A stretch of DNA of 29,177 bases from JBCDCE01 sp039182515 (GCA_039182515.1 JBCDCE010000051.1:1-29177), one strand, 5' to 3'; numbered from the stretch's first letter, positions 8,156 to 16,204 are shown. The notes: generated from the letters alone by a model not told the origin. A program made the numbers and translations.

Positions 8156-9496
8156 ATGAGTTCAGGATTGTTTGGCACGGACGGCGTGCGCGGCAAGGCC
8201 AATGCCTATCCAATGACCGCTGAGATGGCGATGCGTTTGGGGGCAGCAGCCGGGCGCTATTTTCGAAAAGATCAAGAACGCCACCGGGTTGTTATAGGAA
8301 AAGACACGCGGCTCTCGGGCTATATGTTCGAAAATGCTCTTACGGCTGGGTTCACCTCTACGGGCATGGATGTGTTTTTGCTGGGGCCTGTGCCCACGCC
8401 TGCTGTGGGGATGCTCACCACCTCTATGCGCGCCGATGTTGGCGTGATGATTTCGGCCAGCCACAATCCGCACCATGACAATGGGATCAAGTTTTTTGGC
8501 CCCGATGGGTTTAAGCTTTCGGATGAGGCGGAGACCGCCATTGAAGCGCTGGCGCTTGGAGGTGTTGAGCCCTGTTCATCTGAGAACATTGGTCGTGCCA
8601 AGCGGATCGACGACGGGCGCTTTCGCTACATCGAACGGATCAAGTCGACGCTGCCGCAAGGGGTCACGCTGTCTGGGCTCAAAGTGGTGATCGATTGTGC
8701 CAATGGTGCCGCGCACCGGGCAGCCCCTGAGGCGCTTTGGGAGCTTGGGGCGGAGGTGATCCCGATGGGGGTCACACCCAATGGCAACAACATCAACGAA
8801 GGGTGCGGCTCTACATCGCCTGAAGCCGCTGCGAACCTCGTGCGTGAGAGTGGAGCGCATGTGGGCATTTGCCTCGATGGAGACGCGGACCGCGTGATGA
8901 TCCTCGATGAAACCGGCGTTGTGGCGGACGGAGATCAGCTGATGGCTCTGATGGCGGCGCGTTGGGCCGCAGATGACAGGCTCGTCGGCGGCACGTTGGT
9001 GGCCACCGTGATGTCGAACCTAGGGCTCGAGCGCTTCTTGAGCGCCAAAGGGCTGAACCTGCATCGCACCAAGGTCGGCGACCGATACGTGGTGGAGGCG
9101 ATGCGCAACGGGGGCTGGAACCTCGGCGGGGAGCAATCAGGCCATATCGTGATGACGGATTATGCCACAACGGGCGATGGCCTCTTGGCCGGGCTGCAGT
9201 TTTTGGCGGAGATGAAGCGCACGGGCCAGCCCGCGAGCGCTTTGACCAAGAGCTTTGAGACTGTGCCGCAATTATTGAAAAACGTGCGCTATGGGGCAGG
9301 GGCCGACCCGCTCGGCGCTGCGTCGGTTCAGGCTGCGATTGCACAGGCAGAGGCGTCGCTTGCAGGTAAAGGCCGTCTCTTGATCCGCAAATCTGGCACC
9401 GAACCTTTGGTCCGCGTGATGGCGGAATGCGAGGACGATGGGCTTTTGACGCAAGTGGTGGACGGCATCGTGGCCGAAGTGGAAGCGGCGGCCTAG
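8156..9496 (+). CDS. glmM: Phosphoglucosamine mutase
   Basis: GlmM interconverts glucosamine-6-phosphate and glucosamine-1-phosphate on the route to UDP-GlcNAc for peptidoglycan and LPS. The start 'MSSGLFGTDGVRG', the active-site serine loop 'ISASHNPHHDNG' around residue 100, the metal-binding 'DGDADR' near residue 241, the sugar-binding 'GGEQSGH', and the phosphate-binding 'RKSGTEPLVRVM' are all present. The length of 446 is typical. GAGGGCAAG precedes the ATG. It is the last gene of the folB-folP-glmM run, and a large palindromic repeat follows immediately after its stop. Confidence 0.98.
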   Translation: MSSGLFGTDGVRGKANAYPMTAEMAMRLGAAAGRYFRKDQERHRVVIGKDTRLSGYMFENALTAGFTSTGMDVFLLGPVPTPAVGMLTTSMRADVGVMISASHNPHHDNGIKFFGPDGFKLSDEAETAIEALALGGVEPCSSENIGRAKRIDDGRFRYIERIKSTLPQGVTLSGLKVVIDCANGAAHRAAPEALWELGAEVIPMGVTPNGNNINEGCGSTSPEAAANLVRESGAHVGICLDGDADRVMILDETGVVADGDQLMALMAARWAADDRLVGGTLVATVMSNLGLERFLSAKGLNLHRTKVGDRYVVEAMRNGGWNLGGEQSGHIVMTDYATTGDGLLAGLQFLAEMKRTGQPASALTKSFETVPQLLKNVRYGAGADPLGAASVQAAIAQAEASLAGKGRLLIRKSGTEPLVRVMAECEDDGLLTQVVDGIVAEVEAAA

Positions 9497-9498
9497 AG

Positions 9499-9630
9499 AA
9501 CCGTTCCAAAAACCTGAAAAACCGCTTCCAGGAGGCGAAGCCGACCAGCCCCCGACCGCCCCCATGGGCGGGGGCTTTCAGCCCGACGCCCGCGGTCGGC
9601 TGCTGGTCTTTGGTCTTCGAAAGTACGTTT
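9499..9630. repeat. Dispersed palindromic repeat, copy 1 (plus orientation)
   Basis: This element matches the reverse complement of 27865-27976 along its whole length, from an AACCGTTCC/AGGAGGCG left end to a GAAAGTAC right end. It folds into a nested stem. GACCAGC (9543-9549) pairs with GCTGGTC (9602-9608), CGACCGC (9553-9559) with GCGGTCG (9592-9598), GGGCG (9566-9570) with CGCCC (9587-9591), and GGGCT (9572-9576) with AGCCC (9580-9584) around a TTC loop. The left end carries about 21 nt extra, a near-duplication of the AACCG(C)TTCC segment. It lies between the convergent ends of glmM and the EamA permease gene, so it may act as a two-way terminator or mRNA 3' stabiliser, although no clear U-tract is present. 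Confidence 0.88.
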
Positions 9631-9650
9631 CAGCTTATATGGACGGTGCT

Positions 9651-10583
9651 TTAGCGCTTTGGAAACAGCAGGTCTTGCAGCGCACGCGATTGCGCGATGG
9701 CAATGCCTGTCAGGATGAGGGCCAGGCCTGCAAAAAGCTGCGGTGGGAGCGCTTCGTCCAAAAGAACAATCCCGAAGATCACCGCCCAGACCGGCACTTG
9801 GAAGTTGGTGAGGCTCATGAAAACAGATCCCGCCGTGGTGATCACACTGAGCCGGATCACAGCCGCAAGCCCGGTGGGCATGAGCGCCAAGTAGAGCAAA
9901 GCGAGCGTGGCGCGGCTCATGTCGAAATGCGGTAGGCCCTCTTTGATCAGTGCCAAGGGCACAAGCATCATGGCGCCCGCCACGAGTGTTCCAGCTGCAA
10001 AAGAAATGGGTGGCATTTTGGGCGCGCGGCGCGTGATGATCGAGCCTACGGCATAACAGCCCACAGCCCCAAAACAGGCCAATTGGCCAAAAGCGGTTGG
10101 GCGGTCGAGATTGAAGTTCCAAGCGTTGGGCCCGATTAAGACCAAGAGCCCCGCAAATCCCATGAGCACGCCAATGATCCGGCGCGGGCCGATGCCTTCG
10201 TCGGGTGCAAAGACGTAGACCAGCGGTAAAATCAGCACGGGCAGCGCGCCCATGGCCACGCCTGCAAAGGCGGATGGCACAAATTGCAGGCCCCAAGTCA
10301 GAAAGAGAAACGGGGCTGCAACCGTGAGGATGCCCAGCCCAAAGGCGTATCTGAGGCCTGAAACACCCGCTTGCGTCCAGATTTTGGAAACGGGTTGGCC
10401 CACCATGCGGCCCAGACCCACTAAAACAATTGCGCCTAAAAGCACACGGTATGTGGCCACGGAAAGCGGCGAATACCCTTCGAGTGCCAGGGACATCGAC
10501 ATAAAAGCCGAGCCCCAGACCACGCCTAAGATGCTGATGAGCACCCAATTGAGAAGGCCTGGATTTTGAGGGCTGGCGGGCAT
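9651..10583 (-). CDS. EamA/DMT-family permease
   Basis: This 310-residue, strongly hydrophobic protein has about ten membrane helices in two homologous halves, as in the drug/metabolite transporter superfamily (EamA, RhaT/YdcZ-like). Typical segments are 'ILGVVWGSAFMSMSLAL' at the N-terminus, 'LLVLIGPNAWNF' in the middle, and 'LTNFQVPVWAVIFGIVLLDE' in the second half. It is an inner membrane transporter; substrates of this family (amino acids, nucleosides, metabolites) cannot be read from sequence. It lies downstream of ilvC on the same strand but is separated by the ilvC terminator, so it is likely transcribed on its own. The 3' end meets the palindromic repeat. The start ATG at 10583 has only a weak ribosome binding site. 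Confidence 0.92.
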   Translation of the reverse strand: MPASPQNPGLLNWVLISILGVVWGSAFMSMSLALEGYSPLSVATYRVLLGAIVLVGLGRMVGQPVSKIWTQAGVSGLRYAFGLGILTVAAPFLFLTWGLQFVPSAFAGVAMGALPVLILPLVYVFAPDEGIGPRRIIGVLMGFAGLLVLIGPNAWNFNLDRPTAFGQLACFGAVGCYAVGSIITRRAPKMPPISFAAGTLVAGAMMLVPLALIKEGLPHFDMSRATLALLYLALMPTGLAAVIRLSVITTAGSVFMSLTNFQVPVWAVIFGIVLLDEALPPQLFAGLALILTGIAIAQSRALQDLLFPKR

Positions 10584-10661
10584 GGAGGCTCGTTTCGGCT
10601 GTATTGGGTTTTAGCGGTGGACTAGAGGCTGTGACGCAGGCCGGGTCAAGCACTTGTCCAT

Positions 10662-10693
10662 AAAAAAGGCCCACCGAAAAGGCGGGCCTTTTT
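10662..10693 (-). terminator. Rho-independent terminator of ilvC
   Basis: Read on the minus strand, AAAAAGGCCCGCC, a TTTTC loop and GGTGGGCCTTTTTT form a stem with one G-U pair, followed by a T-run. It starts 18 bp past the ilvC stop codon. Confidence 0.9.
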
Positions 10694-10711
10694 CTGCGCT
10701 ATGAGAGGCGC

Positions 10712-11734
10712 TTAGTTCTTTTCTTGGTCCACAAGCTTGCCTGCGGAGATCCATGGCATCATGCCACGCAGTTTCGCACCTGTTTCTTCGATCATATGCT
10801 CGTCGTTGATGCGACGTGTGCCTTTGAAGAAAGGCTGACCCACTTGGTTTTCGGCCATGAAGTCGCGCACAAACTTACCAGTTTGGATGTCTGTGAGGAT
10901 GGCTTTCATGCGGGCCTTGGTTTCGTCGTAAGGCAGCACGCGGGGGCCGGAGACATATTCACCGTACTCAGCCGTGTTCGAGATCGAGTAATTCATGTTG
11001 GCAATGCCGCCTTCGTAGATCAGGTCCACGATGAGTTTCACTTCGTGCAAGCACTCAAAGTAGGCCATTTCTGGCGCGTAGCCCGCTTCCACGAGGGTCT
11101 CGAAGCCCATGCGGATGAGCTCAACCAGGCCACCGCAAAGCACGGCCTGTTCACCAAAGAGGTCTGTTTCGCATTCTTCGCGGAAGTTCGTCTCGATGAT
11201 GCCGGAGCGGCCGCCACCGATGGCGGAGCAGTAGGAGAGGCCAATTTCAAGCGCTTTGCCGGAGGCGTCGTTGTCTACAGCGACAAGGCAAGGCACACCG
11301 CCGCCTTTGACGTACTCGCCGCGCACGGTGTGACCTGGGCCTTTGGGCGCCATCATAATCACGTCGACGCCTGGTTTTGGCTCGATGAGGCCGAAGTGAA
11401 CGTTCAGGCCGTGGGCAAAGGCGATGGCAGCGCCCTCACGGATGTTGTCGTGCACGTATTTTTTGTAAGTTTCGGCCTGCAGCTCGTCGGGCATGGTGAA
11501 CATCATCACGTCGCACCAAGCAGCCGCTTCGGCGATGCCCATCACTTTGAGGCCTTCGCCTTCGGCTTTCTTGGCGGAAGGTGAGCCATCGCGCAGGGCA
11601 ACGCAGAGATTTTTCGCACCTGAGTCCCGCAGGTTCAGCGCGTGAGCATGGCCTTGCGAGCCGTAGCCCAGGATGGCCACTTTCTTGTCTTTGATCAGGT
11701 TCACGTCGCAATCGCGGTCGTAATATACACGCAT
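10712..11734 (-). CDS. ilvC: Ketol-acid reductoisomerase (NADP+), class I
   Basis: IlvC converts acetolactate and acetohydroxybutyrate to dihydroxy acids in valine, leucine and isoleucine synthesis. The start is set at 11734 because AAGGGAGGAG sits just upstream and the protein then begins 'MRVYYDRDCDVNLIKDKK', as in the family; 16 upstream in-frame residues are rejected. The NADP-binding 'AILGYGSQGHAHALNLRDSG', the metal-binding 'DLFGEQAVLCGG' and the C-terminal 'EYVSGPRVL' region are present. The length of 340 is that of the short class I enzyme. It is divergent from the first Lrp-type regulator, which suggests control by that pair. Its own terminator lies directly downstream. Confidence 0.98.
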   Translation of the reverse strand: MRVYYDRDCDVNLIKDKKVAILGYGSQGHAHALNLRDSGAKNLCVALRDGSPSAKKAEGEGLKVMGIAEAAAWCDVMMFTMPDELQAETYKKYVHDNIREGAAIAFAHGLNVHFGLIEPKPGVDVIMMAPKGPGHTVRGEYVKGGGVPCLVAVDNDASGKALEIGLSYCSAIGGGRSGIIETNFREECETDLFGEQAVLCGGLVELIRMGFETLVEAGYAPEMAYFECLHEVKLIVDLIYEGGIANMNYSISNTAEYGEYVSGPRVLPYDETKARMKAILTDIQTGKFVRDFMAENQVGQPFFKGTRRINDEHMIEETGAKLRGMMPWISAGKLVDQEKN

Positions 11735-11863
11735 GGGATTCTCCTCCCTTGAAGAGTCTGGGTTAAGCTTAGCGCGCATCATAGGGAGAAATTCGCAGAT
11801 GTCTGTTTGGAGAGCGGCTTAAATTCCCTAAATTTCCATTTTCTATGCGCCATTTTTAAATTA
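11735..11863. promoter_or_regulatory. AT-rich divergent control region between ilvC and the Lrp genes
   Basis: This 129-bp gap separates ilvC (-) from the Lrp pair (+). On the minus strand a TATGAT hexamer (11778-11783) is a good -10 candidate for ilvC about 44 bp before its ATG, but I see no good -35. Nearer the lrp start lies an unusually AT-rich stretch with the imperfect inverted repeat AAATTCCCTAAATTT (11820-11834), the sort of site Lrp-type proteins bind. The location supports regulation of ilvC and autoregulation, but this is inference. Confidence 0.4.
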
Positions 11864-12331
11864 ATGCGTAAATCTATGTTAGATGATGATGAGCGACGCC
11901 TCTTGCGGGCTTTGCAGAATGACCCAGATTTAGCAGTGGCAGACCTGGCAGATAGGCTGGGGCTGACAAAAGCCGTTGCGGCACGCCGTCTAGATCGCTT
12001 GCGCGAGGCTGGGATCTTGCACGGGCAAACGGCTGAGATCAATTGGGCGGCTTTGGGATATAGCGTTGAGGTCTCGCTGCGCGTCACGCTTGAGAAAAGT
12101 GCGGCCGGGGCCTTTGAGGCCTTTGTGGCGGCTGCACGCGAGATCCCGGAGGTCTTGGAGATCCAAACTTTCCTAGGCTCGGTGGACGTGCGGCTTGGCG
12201 TGATTGCGCGTGACATGGCGCATTACCAATCTATCTACCGCGATGCTGTTTTGGCGCTGCCGCATATCGCCGACATCGAAGCGCTTTTGCAAATATCGGA
12301 AGTTTATAAATCTCCCCGGGTGCCGTTATGA
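11864..12331 (+). CDS. Lrp/AsnC-family transcriptional regulator (first of a pair)
   Basis: This protein of about 155 residues has an N-terminal winged helix-turn-helix ('LDDDERRLLRALQNDPDL', 'VADLADRLGLTKAVAARRLD') and a C-terminal RAM/AsnC ligand-binding domain ('VSLRVTLEKSAAGAFEAFV', 'LGSVDVRLGVIARD'). The ATG at 11864 is preferred over an upstream TTG, and an ATG at 11876 is also possible. It overlaps the second regulator by ATGA at 12328-12331, so the two are translationally coupled. Lrp proteins usually respond to amino acids. The ilvC gene on one side and an aminotransferase on the other fit a role in amino acid metabolism, but the ligand is unknown. Confidence 0.93.
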   Translation: MRKSMLDDDERRLLRALQNDPDLAVADLADRLGLTKAVAARRLDRLREAGILHGQTAEINWAALGYSVEVSLRVTLEKSAAGAFEAFVAAAREIPEVLEIQTFLGSVDVRLGVIARDMAHYQSIYRDAVLALPHIADIEALLQISEVYKSPRVPL

Positions 12332-12801
12332 CGGGGCTCAACCTTTCAGACCTGGACGTTCTCGATCGCGCGATCCTGCGCGAGATGCAGCGCGATGCGG
12401 GCCAAAGCACAAGCGCATTGGCGCGGCGCTATGATCTGAGTCAGCCCGCCATGTGGCGTCGTATTGAACGCCTGCGAAAGGCGGGGATCTTGGGCGCACG
12501 GCGCCTCCGGCTTGATTTGGAAAAGCTTGGGTTTGGGGTCACTGTGTTCCTAGGGGTCAAACTGGCCACCAAAGGCCGTGTGGATCTCGAAGACTTTGAG
12601 CGCGCGGTGAGCGCGATTCCTGAGGTGCAAGACGTGGTCCATGTGCTCGGGCCTTATGATTACCGATTGCGCGTTGTCGCGCGGGATTTGAGCGACTTTG
12701 AGCGCGTGTTGCGCCGCCGGTTGATGGCGATGCCAGGCGTTGGTTCGGTTGAGGCCAATGTGCTTTTGAGCGAAGAACGCCGGCCCGGACCTTTGGAATA
12801 G
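12328..12801 (+). CDS. Lrp/AsnC-family transcriptional regulator (second of a pair)
   Basis: The 157-residue protein has the same architecture as its upstream partner: a helix-turn-helix ('LDVLDRAILREMQRDAGQST', 'ALARRYDLSQPAMWRRIERL') then the AsnC/RAM domain ('VTVFLGVKLATKGRVDLEDF', 'VLGPYDYRLRVVARDL'). The sequences of the two are clearly divergent, so this is not a recent duplication. The coupled ATGA overlap suggests equal expression and possibly a hetero-oligomer, as Lrp proteins assemble as dimers and octamers through the RAM domain. It ends 142 bp before the class V aminotransferase gene. Confidence 0.93.
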   Translation: MTGLNLSDLDVLDRAILREMQRDAGQSTSALARRYDLSQPAMWRRIERLRKAGILGARRLRLDLEKLGFGVTVFLGVKLATKGRVDLEDFERAVSAIPEVQDVVHVLGPYDYRLRVVARDLSDFERVLRRRLMAMPGVGSVEANVLLSEERRPGPLE

Positions 12802-12943
12802 CCTGTGCGTGCCGTGCATAGGCGTGGAAAGTTTCGCATCCTCGCTACGACGTTGCGGATCGAAGCGATTGTATACCCAGATAGACTTTGCCTCCCACGA
12901 TTGGCCTCGCTAGGTCAGAGTATAGATTTAGGAGGAAAGCCCC

Positions 12944-14089
12944 ATGCCCGCACTTTTGGATACGATCGACCCCGACGGCCTTCTGGAATACTCCGTGGTC
13001 TTCACGGATCGGTCGCTCAACCATATGAGTGCAGCTTTTGGCGACGTGATGCGCGATCTCTCAAGCGGGCTCAAAGAGGTCTATAATGCTGATGCGGTCG
13101 CCATTGTTCCTGGTGGCGGCACCTATGCCATGGAAGCCGTTGCGCGCCAGTTTGGCCAAGACGCCCATGCGCTTGTGGTCCGCAACGGTTGGTTTTCCTA
13201 CCGTTGGAGCCAGATTTTTGAGGCCGGGCTTTTCACACGTGACACCACGGTGATTAAAGCACGCATGCAGGGCAATGACACTCAATCGCCCTTCGCGCCG
13301 GCGCCAATTGAAGACGTGACAGCCAAGATCTTGGAAACGCGTCCCCAAGTGGTCTTTGCCCCGCATGTTGAGACCTCCGCCGGCGTTATTTTGCCCGACA
13401 GCTACATCACGGCGCTTGCCGCGGCCGCTCACGAAGTAGGGGCATTGATGGTGCTGGATTGCATCGCCTCGGGATGTGCTTGGGTCGATATGAAAGCCAC
13501 GGGCGTGGATGTGCTGATCTCTGCGCCGCAAAAAGGTTGGTCGTCTACGCCCTCTGCTGGGCTCGTTATGATGTCGGAGCGCGCTGTAACGGCCATGGCC
13601 GATACGCAGTCTTCGAGCTTCGCGATTGATCTCAAGAAATGGCACGCCATCATGGCAACCTATGAAGGCGGGGGCCATGCCTACCATGCAACCATGCCCA
13701 CGGACGGGCTGCGGGCATTCCGCGAAACCATGCTTGAGACCCGTGCTTACGGATTTGACAAACTCAAAGACGCACAATGGGAGCTGGGCGACGCGGTGCG
13801 CAAGATGCTTGCAGATCGTGGGATCAGATCCGTTGCGGCCGAGGGCTTCGGGGCGCCTGGCGTGGTTGTGAGTTATACGGACGATGCTTTGATGCAAAAC
13901 GGTTCGCGCTTTGCGGCAGAAGGCATGCAGATCGCAGCAGGGGTTCCCCTGCAATGCGACGAACCAGAGGCGTTTCGCACCTTCCGCATTGGCCTCTTTG
14001 GCTTGGACAAGCTCTACGATGTGCCTGCGGCGGTTGCGCGTTTGGAAGAGGTTTTGGACAAGGTTTTGGCGGCCAAAGCTGCGGCTTAG
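12944..14089 (+). CDS. Class V aminotransferase, alanine/serine--glyoxylate-like
   Basis: This is a 381-residue PLP enzyme of aminotransferase class V. The glycine-rich 'IVPGGGTYAMEAVARQFG' cofactor region, the 'LMVLDCIASGCAWVDM' stretch with the aspartate contacting the PLP ring nitrogen, and the Schiff-base lysine in 'SAPQKGWSSTPSAGLVMM' are visible, and the C-terminal domain is complete. Relatives transfer amino groups from alanine or serine to glyoxylate or pyruvate; the exact substrates cannot be read here. A strong ribosome binding site (AGGAGGAAAG) precedes the ATG at 12944. It follows the two Lrp regulators in the same direction, and regulation by them is plausible. Confidence 0.9.
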   Translation: MPALLDTIDPDGLLEYSVVFTDRSLNHMSAAFGDVMRDLSSGLKEVYNADAVAIVPGGGTYAMEAVARQFGQDAHALVVRNGWFSYRWSQIFEAGLFTRDTTVIKARMQGNDTQSPFAPAPIEDVTAKILETRPQVVFAPHVETSAGVILPDSYITALAAAAHEVGALMVLDCIASGCAWVDMKATGVDVLISAPQKGWSSTPSAGLVMMSERAVTAMADTQSSSFAIDLKKWHAIMATYEGGGHAYHATMPTDGLRAFRETMLETRAYGFDKLKDAQWELGDAVRKMLADRGIRSVAAEGFGAPGVVVSYTDDALMQNGSRFAAEGMQIAAGVPLQCDEPEAFRTFRIGLFGLDKLYDVPAAVARLEEVLDKVLAAKAAA

Positions 14090-14150
14090 GCGAGGGTCCA
14101 GAGGGTTTAAGACAAATGCTGTGTATTTGGGCTGGAGTTTCTCACGGCCC

Positions 14151-14192
14151 GTTTACCGACTCACCTTACAATAAAGGGTGGTAGGGAGAGGG
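14151..14192 (+). repeat. 42-nt dispersed repeat, copy 1
   Basis: This stretch matches 21400-21441 without gaps at 33 of 42 positions by hand count, ending in the shared ATAAAGGGYGGTAGGGAGAGGG. A 5-bp stem (CACCT with GGGTG) brackets an ATAAA-containing loop. Compared with the other copy, the second pair changes A-T to G-C on both sides, which preserves pairing. It lies between the convergent ends of the aminotransferase and the UbiH-type gene. Function unknown. Confidence 0.75.
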
Positions 14193-14220
14193 CTGCTTCA
14201 GGCCGCCTTTTAAGGGAAAT

Positions 14221-15420
14221 TTAACGAGACCCCATGCCCAAACGCATGACCGTTCGACGCAAAGGGGCGATGTCGCTGAGCTGCGAGATGCCCAAGGCGC
14301 GCAGCTTTTGAATGGGGCTCAGCCCTGATTGGCTAACCCGGTTCAAGATCCCAACACCTGCCATTCGGGCCTGCACTTCCAGCCGCCGCTTGCGGTCATA
14401 GGCAATGAGCATTCTGTCATCCCCAATCGCACCGGGGCTGGCTTTCAACAAGCCGTGGAGCACTGAAATATCTTTGATCGAGGTGTTTAGCCCTTGAGCT
14501 CCAATGGGCGGCATTGCATGAGCGGCTTCGGCGATCAAGGCTGTGCGTTGGCCATAAAACTGCAAGGCTGCTTGCGATGTTATGGGCCACAAAGCTGGCG
14601 GGCTCAGCCGTTTGAGTTGCCCCAAAGCATAGCCGGAACGCTCCGACATTTCGCGTTCAAAGTCGTCTTGTGGAAGAGCGGCGAGCGCCTTGGCGCGTTG
14701 CGTGTCCTCCATCCATACAACTGCCGAGGCGGGGCGATTCTCATAATCCGGCAGAGGCACAAGGGTAAACGGGCCGCCAGACAGGTGGATCTCGGTCGAG
14801 ACATTGCCATGCGGGATCGGATGGCTCACCGCAAAGGCCAGCGCGCTCTGCCCAAAATCGGTGGTGCGTGTTTCGATCCCCAAGGCCTCGCGGACAAAAG
14901 AGCGTTTTCCGTCAGCGCCAATAAGAAGCTTGGTTCGCAAGCGTGACCCATCGCTTAAGGTCAGATGCATCCGCTCTGTTTGTGGCCAAAGTGCTGTTAC
15001 GCTGAGCCCGCGCCGCAGATCGGCTAGAGGCGCGCCTTTCATTGCGGCGTCCAAGCCTTGATGGATCCGCCAATTGGGCAGGTTCCAGCCAAAGGGGCGC
15101 TCGCTGATGTCGGAGGCGCAAAAATCCCGGCTCACCCGTTCGCTGGCCTTTTGGCCAGCTGCATCGACCATGCGCATGGTCTCCAAGGGCATGGCATCTT
15201 CACTTAAGTGCGCCCAAATGCCGATCTCTTCCAGAAAATCTCGGGACGGCTGCAAAAGGGCCGTGGAGCGAAAGTCTGCACCTGGGTCGTCGAAACTCAA
15301 AGCCTTTGAGGCGGGATCAATGCACAGGGTTTTGAACCCTAATTCGGCAAAAGCCCGCGTTGCGATCAAGCCCGCAAGGCCGCCACCGGCAACCACAATA
15401 TCCCAGGTATCCTCCGTCAT
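14221..15420 (-). CDS. UbiH/UbiF/VisC-family FAD-dependent hydroxylase
   Basis: This 399-residue flavoprotein monooxygenase begins with a Rossmann FAD-binding motif ('DIVVAGGGLAGLIATRAFAE'), has the 'LLIGADGKRSFVR' DG motif in the middle and the third FAD motif near residue 290 ('ALIAEAAHAMPPIGAQGLN', where the common GD is AE). The family hydroxylates the ubiquinone ring at the inner membrane, and I expect that role here, although the ring position cannot be fixed. The ATG overlaps the stop of the upstream HAD phosphatase gene by ATGA (15417-15420), so the two are translationally coupled. A UbiH-type gene is otherwise usually single. Confidence 0.9.
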   Translation of the reverse strand: MTEDTWDIVVAGGGLAGLIATRAFAELGFKTLCIDPASKALSFDDPGADFRSTALLQPSRDFLEEIGIWAHLSEDAMPLETMRMVDAAGQKASERVSRDFCASDISERPFGWNLPNWRIHQGLDAAMKGAPLADLRRGLSVTALWPQTERMHLTLSDGSRLRTKLLIGADGKRSFVREALGIETRTTDFGQSALAFAVSHPIPHGNVSTEIHLSGGPFTLVPLPDYENRPASAVVWMEDTQRAKALAALPQDDFEREMSERSGYALGQLKRLSPPALWPITSQAALQFYGQRTALIAEAAHAMPPIGAQGLNTSIKDISVLHGLLKASPGAIGDDRMLIAYDRKRRLEVQARMAGVGILNRVSQSGLSPIQKLRALGISQLSDIAPLRRTVMRLGMGSR

Positions 15421-16103
15421 ATCTCAGATGTATTCTGCACGCCCGTTGTCGGAAAGCCTTGCGCGACAATCTGCTCCAAAAATTCTACTAAATCGGAGGT
15501 GTGATGACTGATGTAGTCGTGTGCCACGGCGCGAGGAGCAACGTGGACGGTCCGCAATCCGCTGTGGAAAGGCACTTCCAAGTTGCGGGCTTCATCTTCA
15601 AACATAATCGAGCTAGGCCCGTGCAGACCATCTTTTCCAAAAACCCTGTCAAAGGCCTCAGCGCGTGGTTTGGGGACAAAACCTGCGTGTTCAACACCAT
15701 AAATCGCGTCAAAGAGCCCGTCGAGCCCGCAAGCCTTACTCACCTGAGCGGCATAGGGGGCCGTCCCATTGGTATAGATGATTTTACGTCCCGGCAGGGT
15801 TTCGATGGCTGCGCGTAGGCCTGGATCGTCTTGTAGGACGGAAAAATCGATCTCATGCACGTCCTTAAGAAACCCCTCTGGAGGCAGCGCATGTTCCGCC
15901 ATGAGGCCTGCAAGCGTTGTGCCGTAGCGCGCCCAATAGTCGGCGCGTAGAAGGTCTGCGTCCTCATGGGTTATGTTCAAAGCCTCAGCCATGAAATGGC
16001 GCATACGCTCTTCGATCTGATCAAAGAGCCGTACTTGGGGTGGGTAGAGCGTGTTATCTAGGTCAAAAACCCATGTGGAAATGGCGGAGATATCTGCGTG
16101 CAT
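15417..16103 (-). CDS. HAD-superfamily pyrimidine 5'-nucleotidase (SSM1-like)
   Basis: The 228-residue protein is a HAD subfamily IA phosphatase. Motif I is 'WVFDLDNTLYPPQ' with the nucleophile Asp near residue 14, motif II is 'IIYTNGTAPYA', the motif III lysine is in 'GFVPKPRAEAF', and motif IV is 'IMFEDEARNLEVP'. The DNTLYP variant is typical of the pyrimidine 5'-nucleotidases related to yeast Sdt1/SSM1, which dephosphorylate nucleoside monophosphates in the cytosol. AGGAG lies almost directly against the ATG at 16103, an unusually tight spacing. It is divergent from the GntR gene by 101 bp and coupled to the UbiH-type gene. Confidence 0.9.
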   Translation of the reverse strand: MHADISAISTWVFDLDNTLYPPQVRLFDQIEERMRHFMAEALNITHEDADLLRADYWARYGTTLAGLMAEHALPPEGFLKDVHEIDFSVLQDDPGLRAAIETLPGRKIIYTNGTAPYAAQVSKACGLDGLFDAIYGVEHAGFVPKPRAEAFDRVFGKDGLHGPSSIMFEDEARNLEVPFHSGLRTVHVAPRAVAHDYISHHTSDLVEFLEQIVAQGFPTTGVQNTSEI

Positions 16104-16204
16104 GCTCCTGAGCTAGACCGCGGGCCCCCTTGGATCAACACGTAAAACTTGCCTGACAGTGCGATGTGGGGCTAGATTGACGGCCAAGAGCTGAGGACCA
16201 CAAG

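Noticed and set aside
10724..11584. 286-codon plus-strand frame opposite ilvC
   Set aside because: It lies entirely within ilvC on the other strand and its His/Val/Phe-rich composition reflects ilvC codons; no domain is recognisable.
14185..14215. GGCTGCTTCAGGCCGCCTTTT as terminator of the aminotransferase gene
   Set aside because: Only about four consistent base pairs can be formed before the T-run, so support is too weak to annotate.
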